Assembly: GCA_003427395.1 (NCBI GenBank)
Contig: BFEA01000019.1
Coordinates: forward strand, 4,158,667-4,180,900
Direction: 5' to 3'
DNA length: 22,234 nt
From: Chara braunii
Lineage: Eukaryota; Streptophyta; Charophyceae; Charales; Characeae
In this document: positions 1 through 7,427 of the stretch, in pieces
Layout of the letters: the number at the start of each line of letters is the position of its first letter
Numbering within the stretch: position 1 is the first letter of the stretch
The notes under the pieces: model-generated
What the model saw: only the letters and a program-made list of their open reading frames with translations
What the model was told of the DNA's origin: nothing
The model's database searches: none
Position numbers and translations under genes: made by a program

Positions 1-278
1 AAAAAAAAAAACATTCACATGCACCTTGGACCTGAAATGGGTCGGATACATCCATCGATGTTGAAGTGTGAGCTGGTTCTCAATGAGGGCAGCTAAGCAC
101 ATCATGGGATACGCTTTGCCTTGCTGGGAGAGACTAAAAGAAAACGCAAAAACCCAAAAAAGAAAGAAAAAAACAAATTGAGAATCTTACCTGTATTGTG
201 GTTAGATTCGATGTCGTAGGTGCCAGCTTGAGCACGACCACTGTAAGTGCATTTCCCGAATTGCGGCGCCTCCCAAGA
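1..278 (-). CDS. Two probable exons of an unidentified host protein gene (partial)
   Basis: On the minus strand an exon runs from about 278 (acceptor CATAG) to 191, ending at a donor GTAAGA at 190. A 71-nt T-rich intron (190 to 120, ending GCAAG) leads to a second exon from 119 down to 32 or 25, where two GT donors are possible. Joined across the intron the frame stays open and reads like real protein: it includes GTYDIESNHNT before the junction and AYPMMCLAALIENQ after it. With the other AG acceptors at the intron end (after 134 or 125) the frame soon hits a stop, which is why I chose 120. The exon at 191-278 could instead begin slightly later, at another AG. I do not recognise the family and assign no function. 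The gene continues beyond the left edge. The open frame through a plausible intron is direct observation; that the gene is expressed is inference. Confidence 0.45.
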
Positions 279-492
279 CTATGTTTTTTATTTTATTTTT
301 TATCGTTTCGACTTTCCACGTCGTAAACAGGCGACTGGGCGTTCTCTGTACGACCCACCAGGCAGGCCGGCGCGTTAACAGGCAAGTACTGGGCCAAGTA
401 CTGGTGGTTTAAGCCTCCGTAAACATCGTGAAACTGAGGGTCTCAACCCTGATAAGCATCATAATTATGAACGTCAACTATGATGATCCTCA
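279..492. other. Unassigned spacer
   Basis: No open frame of note and no recognised element. If the minus-strand exons are real, this stretch and the SINE beyond it would lie in an upstream intron of that gene. An A/T-rich run at 281-303 sits next to the proposed acceptor. Confidence 0.3.
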
Positions 493-766
493 CTGAGAAC
501 TCAACCTGAGAACTCTTTTTATTGGATGTGTATTGGGTGTGTCCCGACCGGCCGTAGCAGGACCTGAGCAGCCACTTCCACTTGGTCCAATGCTCCCGCA
601 TTGCATCGGGTTACAGGGCGGCACAACTCGCCCCGACGAGTTACCAGTGTTGACTGGCTGTGGCCACCAATCCTTCTTAGGCCACTGAAAGTGATGACAA
701 CGGGAATAGAACCCATCACCTACGCGGTGCCGCTCAGGCATGAAACCTACTGAGCTAGCCGAAAAA
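493..766 (-). mobile_element. tRNA-derived SINE-like repeat
   Basis: Read on the minus strand, a pol III type A box (TAGCTCAGTAGG, 757-746) is followed by a B box (GGTTCTATTCC, one base off consensus) inside 716-700. A perfect 5-bp T stem (ATGGG/CCCGT, one G-T pair) flanks the B box. The acceptor stem is not preserved, so this is a tRNA-related SINE head and not a tRNA gene. About 190 bp of unrelated body follow, ending in AATAAAAAG and a 13-bp tandem repeat carrying GAGTTCTCAG (493-515). The open frames of 66-83 aa across it match no protein I know. The exact ends are uncertain. Confidence 0.6.
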
Positions 767-776
767 AAAGGTTATC

Positions 777-802
777 TTTTTTTTTTTTTTTTTTTTTTTT
801 TT
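777..802. repeat. Poly(T) tract, 26 nt
   Basis: An uninterrupted T run just upstream (in minus-strand sense) of the tRNA-like head. It could be the tail of another minus-strand retroposon or a simple homopolymer. No element can be followed beyond it. Confidence 0.8.
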
Positions 803-1335
803 AACTAACTACACTACGTTCTTCTCTCAAATTTTTTTTTGCCTTTCACTACCGACTCCTAAGACTGTATAGAGGGGACCCCTGCAAGCATAGGGTCTCA
901 CAAACGAGGTAAATCATGTGGGAGCGACGTGAGACTCGACACTCGTCGGCCCCCGCCTCGTCCCGCCTAGCCTCCTCATTTGGTTTCCGCTGGGCCCGAC
1001 GGCTGCCGTTACGGTGGGTCCGATGCAGTTTTTATAAGGTATAGAGATATATGTTGAGGATGTGTTCGGACGTTCGGGATCGAGAGTGGGGGGAAAAAAC
1101 GGTTTGGATGTATGGGCGAAGGGATTTTCCGACTCGATTTCAAACTCCATGTAAAATCGTGTGATATATATACATATATATATACTTGGGAAAAGACAAC
1201 GAACATGAAACGATATCGCGAAAGACAAAAAAAAAGGTGGACGAAACTAGATACGAGATAACTGGCAGCAGCCTGAGATCATACACAACACACACATTTT
1301 TGTCCGTTTTATACCTTTGGCCTCGTGTATATATA
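803..1335. other. Unassigned region, TA-rich at its right end
   Basis: No supported gene. A GC-rich patch (about 945-1020) is followed by a TATA-like TTTTTATAAGG (about 1029-1039) and an alternating TA stretch at about 1165-1186. These could be core-promoter elements, but no coding sequence follows convincingly on either strand. Confidence 0.3.
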
Positions 1336-1429
1336 GAAGAAGAAGAAGAAGAAGAAGAAGAAGACGACGAAGAAGAAGAAGAAGAAGAAGAAAAAGAAGA
1401 AGAAGAAGAAGAAGAAGAGGAAGAAAAGG
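1336..1429. repeat. (GAA)n microsatellite, interrupted
   Basis: About 94 bp of GAA units with a GACGAC interruption near 1363-1369 and later AAAAAG and GAGG variants. The long Glu- or Arg-rich reading frames here are products of the repeat and not genes. Confidence 0.95.
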
Positions 1430-1455
1430 TGATGAGGAAGAAGAAGCGCCGCCGA

Positions 1456-1460
<5 letters not shown>

Positions 1461-1504
<44 letters not shown>
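1461..1504. repeat. (TC)22 microsatellite
   Basis: A perfect TC dinucleotide run of 44 nt. It is the reverse complement of the much longer GA run that starts 87 nt downstream. Confidence 0.97.
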
Positions 1505-1506
<2 letters not shown>

Positions 1507-1588
1507 CTTTGCCGAGGCAGGAGGTCGCAATATTGATGAAGAAGCGGCGCGTACGGGTTACCGAACATACGTACATGATACGTATATA

Positions 1589-1770
<182 letters not shown>

Positions 1771-1774
1771 GGCA

Positions 1775-1949
1775 ACGTCGAAACCGCACGAGTGGGCTTG
1801 AAATTCGCGACGTTCGAATGACGTCAGGTGACCGAACCATGTTAGTCGTCCGCGGCCTGCGTCGCCCCATGACACGTGGGAAACCCCAACGTGCACCAAG
1901 ACGTGCCACCCGACGGTGCCTTCTCGCTAGGTGATGGCTGCAAGAACGT
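1775..1949. promoter_or_regulatory. Cluster of seven ACGT cores, possible bZIP/bHLH-binding region
   Basis: Seven ACGT tetramers begin at 1775, 1810, 1821, 1874, 1889, 1901 and 1946. They include a full palindromic TGACGTCA (1819-1826) and a CACGTG G-box (1873-1878). Under one is expected by chance in 175 bp. In plants ACGT cores are bound by bZIP factors and G-boxes also by bHLH factors (established). No target gene is visible within 700 bp on either side, so a regulatory role is inference. Confidence 0.4.
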
Positions 1950-2199
1950 GCTGTCACGCGGCTTGGCCGAAACGACCGTGTTGTTTCACCCATAAAAAAA
2001 ATAAAAATAAACAAAGAAACTTAGAAAAGTGAAAACAACGGGATAACAAAAATAACGAAAATACAAAACAGGTGGATTTACATTTTTCTTTTGAGGTTTT
2101 TGTAATTTTTTTTTTTTTTAATGCTGTCGGGTGGGTCACTTCCATGTCCGGATGTACCAACACGGACACAGCGGCAGGACGACGGGTTTCCTCAGCACG

Positions 2200-2255
2200 C
2201 GGCCTACCGGGTCCCACAACTGAAACGACAAATGTGTGTGGGACCCGGTCGGCCG
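2200..2255. repeat. Inverted repeat, 19-nt arms with one mismatch
   Basis: Arms 2200-2218 and 2237-2255 are reverse complements except at one base. The inner 13 bp (core ACCGGGTCCCACA) is perfect and encloses an 18-nt spacer. Single-stranded, this would form a stable GC-rich hairpin. It does not look like a bacterial-type terminator because no T run follows. Confidence 0.75.
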
Positions 2256-2368
2256 AGAAAAAACGGTCGCGCGACAAAAAAAATGCGATCGCGAAAGAGA
2301 AAAACAATTCCGCGAGCCCATGGGGGCTCGATATCAGTTGAAAATTCAAAAACGATATTCCCGCACGA

Positions 2369-2456
2369 TGATCGCGCCAAAAATCCCCAGTGCTCACAGC
2401 AGAACAAGAAAAAAACTATGGTACAATTATTTCTCGCGCCCATCATGGCGCGATCA
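2369..2456. repeat. Inverted repeat, 11-nt perfect arms
   Basis: TGATCGCGCCA at 2369-2379 and its reverse complement TGGCGCGATCA at 2446-2456 enclose 66 nt. A smaller nested inverted repeat (CGCGCC/GGCGCG) abuts the right arm. Confidence 0.6.
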
Positions 2457-2640
2457 CCCAACCGTTGGCACGAGACTTTCTCGACACCGATCCAACAACT
2501 TCCAGCAGAAAACTAAAAAAAACAAGGACATCCATGCAATTCGCCCGCCCGCCCCATCTTCCCTCAGTTCACCCATCCGACCCGTCGTATCTCTCCAAGC
2601 AGCTTTGAGTAGAAAGTCAAGCGATCACAGAAAGTAGTTC

Positions 2641-2773
2641 GTCACAGTGTGACCAGCCAGGGGTGTAATTGTGGGAATGCATTGTCTGGGCTCCTCCCAG
2701 GAGACGTGATGAGCCTCTGTGATGGATGAGCTTATGTGCATGAACTTGTTTCTCAGCCCCTTTTGTTTTTCGG

Positions 2774-2778
<5 letters not shown>
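2641..2778. other. Left flank of LINE A, nothing recognised
   Basis: Unique-looking sequence between the inverted-repeat region and the LINE A poly(A) tail. It should contain the 3' copy of any target-site duplication. I looked for its first bases at 10128-12000 and found no match. Confidence 0.35.
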
Positions 2779-2818
<40 letters not shown>

Positions 2819-2821
<3 letters not shown>

Positions 2822-3651
2822 GCCCTCTTTAGTGTTAGTGGTGCTGATAAAGGCAGGCACCAGTGCACCACTACCATCTGGGGAGCGGCTCCGTCTATTG
2901 GTGGGGAGCATCACCTGCTGGAAAAGGGGTCCAGCGTCCCATATACAAACTGAAATCAGAGCAAATCCGAAACAAAATTGTGGAGGATTCCTGCCAGCAT
3001 TGGTTGCCCTGGAATTTAGGGGATTGACTGGGCAGGATATTGGGGAGAGGGGGGAACCTCTTCACCCTGGAACCGGCGCCAGATGCCTGCTGTTACAAAC
3101 TAGTTCCTCCCTCACCCTGCCATTGATTACTCTGAAAACCAGAGAATTACCTGAGCAGGATATGACCTATTGCTAAGCCACTCAAACAACAATTACCGCA
3201 GGGGTCCTTCGAATGCTCAGAACACCTGGACTCCCTGACCAAACACTCTAACATTCACTGACCCTGTCTAATTCCTTGTCGAGCTCTCCAAAGAGTAACA
3301 CCTCCTCCCCCTGAGCCTGGCGCAAGGTCCACTGTTGCACACTAGTTCCTTCCTCCCCCTGGGCCCATTTCTTGATTGAGAAACTAAGCCACCCCCCTTT
3401 TCTACTGCTGACCAAACCATTGTCTCTCTACAATTGTTGTGGCTGCCAGCGGGAACATGTCTGGGAAATCCTCAGGGCTTTTCATTGGGGTGCTGGGGTC
3501 AACTTGCAGCCAATCGTGAAATATAAGCTTGAAGTCCTTAGCGAAGTCTCTGCCTCCCGCCTCATTTCCTTTTTCCCGAGGCCAATCTATCTGAGCCATC
3601 CTGCCCCCCCTTTCCCCTCCCAGCCATTCTGCGCAGAAGGTTTGGATTTCC
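2819..3651 (-). other. LINE A 3' UTR
   Basis: About 830 bp lie between the ORF2 stop and the poly(A) tail without a supported reading frame. The end next to the tail shares a 17-nt block (2894-2910) and a 14-nt block (2927-2940) exactly with LINE C (22145-22161 and 22115-22128, opposite strand). Two imperfect copies of a roughly 50-bp segment, each containing ACTAGTTCCT, lie at about 3068-3120 and 3312-3361. Conserved LINE 3' ends often hold the RT recognition site (family knowledge); that is inference here. Confidence 0.7.
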
Positions 3652-6600
3652 TTAATGATGTTTGACTTTTGTGTTAGCATTGCTATGTTCTCCTGAGTTC
3701 GTTGTCATTGTGCTCTTATTTCTGTTTCCACAAATTGTTGAACGGACATTCGCCACTTCCCCTTCTTCCATTCTGGCCCCTTCTTGGTAAAAAATGCACC
3801 TCCTTGTCCACAGGGTCGAGATCATCGCCTTTCTAGATATGGTAAAGAGGTTGTTGGCGAAGCGGGATGCGTGTGGCCTGCTCCATTGTCCCAGCAGAAG
3901 AGCTTCCCAATTCCATGGCCACTCTTTATTAGTGCCCAATTTAGACCAAATGCGATCCCACTAACGCCACAGCAGGGTAGGACCCGAACATTGGAGAAAA
4001 TGTGTTTAATTGTCTCACATATTCTTCGGGTCGGGAACCCTGCATTGCAGGACTTACACCACGGGAGTGCGACCCCCCTTTGCTCCAAATTCGTCTTGTC
4101 TATAATCCAATCATTAGTGGGGAGGCATCTGTGGCAGATTTGCCACTGTAGTGAGGCGATCTTTGCTGGTCTCTCTTTCACCCCTCTGAACCACTGCAAC
4201 TTTCTAACATGATCCCTATGCAGGCCAATGTGTTTCTGCCAACGTTCTTCTATCCTTGCCCGAATGTCGACCCAAGTTTGATCATCCTATAAGTGAGTTT
4301 AACAGTCAGCTCAGAGAGGTGCAATGCTTGTCCATTCCGTCCCCTAACCCATTGCCAGTCTAGAGGGTCCAGGGGTAAAACGAACAGGGGGACTTCTGGA
4401 AGAAATGCCCACAATTGAGTCCTCCCTTCTTTATGGCTCTGCAGGACCCGGATCCGGTAGAGGTTGGTCCTCTCATGCCATTGGACCGAGTCTGGATGGT
4501 AGCATACCAGGGTATCGTCCCCTCTTCTTTTGAAAAGGTTGACCATGGCCCCTTCCGGTCTGGCCTCAACTACCGTGCCAATTTGCAGGGGGAAGTCGAC
4601 TACCCTTACTGCTACTTAGTCCTGCTCTTGTAATATCAGGCCCTTTCTTAGGGCCACCACCCAGGCAAAGGGCATCGAGAATGTCAACTGTTCTAGAGCA
4701 TCTTCCAACTTGCGAGTGTGGCGTAGGCAAGGACGTAATTGTTGGGTTGTTTTCTAGTCTTTGGTTGCCTTATCCTATATATCCCCTACTCTAAGAATTC
4801 CCTGCCTCACCCATGAGGCCTAGCGGGGGTCCGAGCTGGCGGAGACTCTTCCTTGCCTGTCTGTGATTGCCTTGTTCCCAAACAGGGGTTGACGTAGGAT
4901 CTCCTCTGCTCGCTCTGGGGACGGCCTATCCCGGATTGGCAGCCTCCTCCAGTTTTTAATAAGGTCGATCCAGAACTCATCTTTTGCCAGATCTTGCCTA
5001 GCCGCTCCTCTGTCCCCTTGCTCTTGAGAGTTTAAGTGAGGGCGGGGTATAGACCAATACCGGTCCTCAATCCATGTGAGGGGGTTTACTGTGTTGACGG
5101 TTCCTGGTGCGAGTCTGCGGATTTGTTCCAAAACCAGATCCCGCCACTGAAGATTTATTCCAACTATCAATTTTTTGATCTATTGGATTAATAGTGCAAT
5201 AGTTTGTAGAGTTGGGTCCCATAAGCCTAGTCCTCCCCTGGTTTTGGGTTGGATTAACTTCTCCCAGGTCACCCTGTTGATTACGTTTAGTTGTTCATGA
5301 TTCCCCCGCCATAGAAGGCAATCAGGTGCTTTTTGAGGTCCCTGGTGCTATCCTTTTCCAGTTGCCAAAGGGCCGATTTGTACCAGATGGATGCAAGCAC
5401 CACATTGCTTATGATTAGAGCCCTTCCAAAGAGGGATGTGTTTTTGTTGCCCTAATTTTGCATTGTTTCCAGTGCCGACCACTAACTTGTAGATCACAGT
5501 AAGGAGTGTGATTGGCCGGTAATTCCTTATGTTTGTTTTGTTCTATTTTTTGTACAAAAGGGTGAGAATCCCTTGACTCACCAACTCCCCTATGTCTCCT
5601 GGGACTTTCACCTGACGATAGTATTCCATCAACTCCTCTGCCATATAGGACCACATCTCCTCCCATAATTCTTTAGGGAGCCCATCCACCCCTGGGGTTT
5701 TGTCTTCCTCCATCTGCAGGAGGGCATTTCAGATTTCCTCTTTCCGTAACGGTTTGTCCAGAGCCTCCTTCTGCTCATTGGATAATCGTGCAGTGAGGGG
5801 AAGTAAGAATTATGTAATTTTTCCTTCCTTTGTTTGCTCTGACTCATTGGTTAGGGTGAAAGAAAAAAATACTTTTTAGAAATCTCTAGCCACTTTCAGG
5901 CCATGGACCGAGGAGTATAAGGTGACTTCGTGGGTTTTGATCGGGTCATAAAGCCCCTCAATGGAGGATCGTATGGCCCAGGTTTGTGCCAGCACGAAGA
6001 AGGATGCGTCTATTTGTTCTTCAGTGTTGTGCCTGGATAACTTGCCTCTGATGATGGAGCCCTTCCACCTTTGCTGGACAAACTCTAGCAGTTGTTTTTT
6101 TAGTAGTTGTAATTCAGCGAGTTTAGTTTGAGGATGAATGTGCAGCGACATACTGCTTTCCTGTTCAAGGCTTCGAAATTTCTCCTGGATGTTAATTTCC
6201 TATGCATATTTTTCTTTGGCTCGTATTTTGGAAAATTCATTACATTTCCTGGCCACAAAGACCGATCCGTTATTAAACCATGCAATATAAGAGTCATGTC
6301 GGTCCCGCGTGGTCCGCCGATATTCCCATACATCTATAAGAAAAGCCCGAAATTGATGTAGCTTCAAGATAGATATGTTAAGTTTGTAAAAGTCGGGGCC
6401 CTGGTCTGTTTTTTTGCGGAATCTGAGTAATATCGCACACATCTTGTGGTATGCTCCCGGCCATGGACTTAGTGGGAAGATGGCGGCTGCTTGCAGAGCC
6501 CTATCCAGATCCTCTACCAAGAGGATGAGGTCTATTCTAGACTTGGATTGTAAGGGTGTATTGCTATTGTGAATGCACATGAACAATCTGTTTAGTGGGT

Positions 6601-7190
6601 GTAGTCGCCTGAAGGAGTCGTAGAGGTGCTCCTTTTCGCAGAGTTTACGGATGATTCCTTCGTCCGCTTCTATATAAGCGGGACATGGGGAGGGGACTCT
6701 CCACCTGTCAAGGCTATGATCCGGAGCCGCATTAAAATCACCTGCTATGATTGCTGGTATGCCTTGTGGCAGCTGAGACCGTATATATTCAAAAAAGGTT
6801 TTGCGATGTTCCACGTCATTGGGGTCATAGATGCAAATCATACTAACTACTTTTATTTATTGCATAAGGAGGGCGGCCACCCATCTCCCCTCCCTCGTAT
6901 CTACGGCGGAGTGGATGACGTCCGCTCGAGAGTCAGGCGGGATCCAAATCGCCACTCCTGTCGTTCCCGTTCTCGGTGCATGCGCTGCAATTTTTTGGAA
7001 AGGTCAGGCCAGGTTATGTGCCCTGGTATGTTCTGGAGAGTTTGTGAGGTGGGTTTCTTGGATACAGATTAGGTTCGGCCAACACCTCCCCCCCCCCCCC
7101 TGATTTGCTCTAGTATTGCCTTTTGTTTCAAGGGGTTTGCTGCTGCCAGCCCGTTGACGTTGAGAGAGCGTAAATCCAGATCCACTACCT
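3652..7190 (-). pseudogene. LINE A ORF2: endonuclease, partial RT and zf-RVT, broken
   Basis: The endonuclease occupies about 7190-6430: LNVNGL near the start, QETH at 7060-7049, GDFNAAPD at 6742-6719, SRIDLIL near 6545-6521. The final motif reads AYH (6452-6444) where SDH is usual, so a catalytic Asp seems lost. A run of 13 Cs at 7088-7100 marks a frameshift. From QETH to the RT start the frame is constant apart from stop codons: KTPGVDGLPKELWE, then NYRPITLL and YKLV at about 5480. The RT core, including motif A and the FADD box, is then absent; homology resumes at TSLFGRALI (about 5440) in another frame. The zf-RVT region lies at about 4200-3940 (LPTNDW, CKSC); the last Cys ligand appears lost. 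ORF2 ends at 3652. Product: non-functional. Confidence 0.82.
5440..5480 (-). other. Junction of the RT-core deletion in LINE A
   Basis: Left of the junction the frame matches the RT part equivalent to 19071 onward in LINE C; right of it, the part ending near 18289. The corresponding interval in C is about 780 bp while here about 40 bp separate the anchors, so roughly 740-780 bp are missing. The exact breakpoint cannot be fixed without alignment. Confidence 0.65.
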
Positions 7191-7427
7191 GGGCAGCCCT
7201 GGTCCAGGCCTTATCTTTTCCATAATGGATCTATAGCTCATCTGTTCCTGGGGCGGGTTGCCAGTCCCATGAATGCTGTTGCTGATCTCTGAATTCAGAC
7301 TGGTTCATTGGTAAACAGAGGCGTCCAGTCTGCTTTGTTTAGAGAGGAGGGTTCCTGAAGGGTGTTGTTCCTAAGAAGTGAACATGAGCAGTGGGTTACC
7401 TCCGGGGTGCTCCAGTCGGGACTATCT

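Larger units (their letters stand above)
1950..2640. other. Unassigned region with A/T runs and several inverted repeats
   Basis: No convincing gene. A plus-strand frame of 131 codons (2121-2516) is basic and low in complexity, lacks recognisable motifs, and overlaps equally long frames in other phases. The region carries several inverted repeats and palindromes, including 10-bp GTCGCGCGAC at 2266-2275 and GCGATCGC at 2285-2292, plus A runs. It could be promoter-like DNA or the remains of a small DNA transposon. Confidence 0.3.

Noticed and set aside
690-766. Functional tRNA gene
   Set aside because: A and B boxes and T stem are present, but acceptor stem ends do not pair and it continues into a SINE-like body.
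2121-2516. 131-codon plus-strand frame as a gene
   Set aside because: No motif, basic low-complexity content, several overlapping frames of similar size on both strands, and inverted repeats within it.
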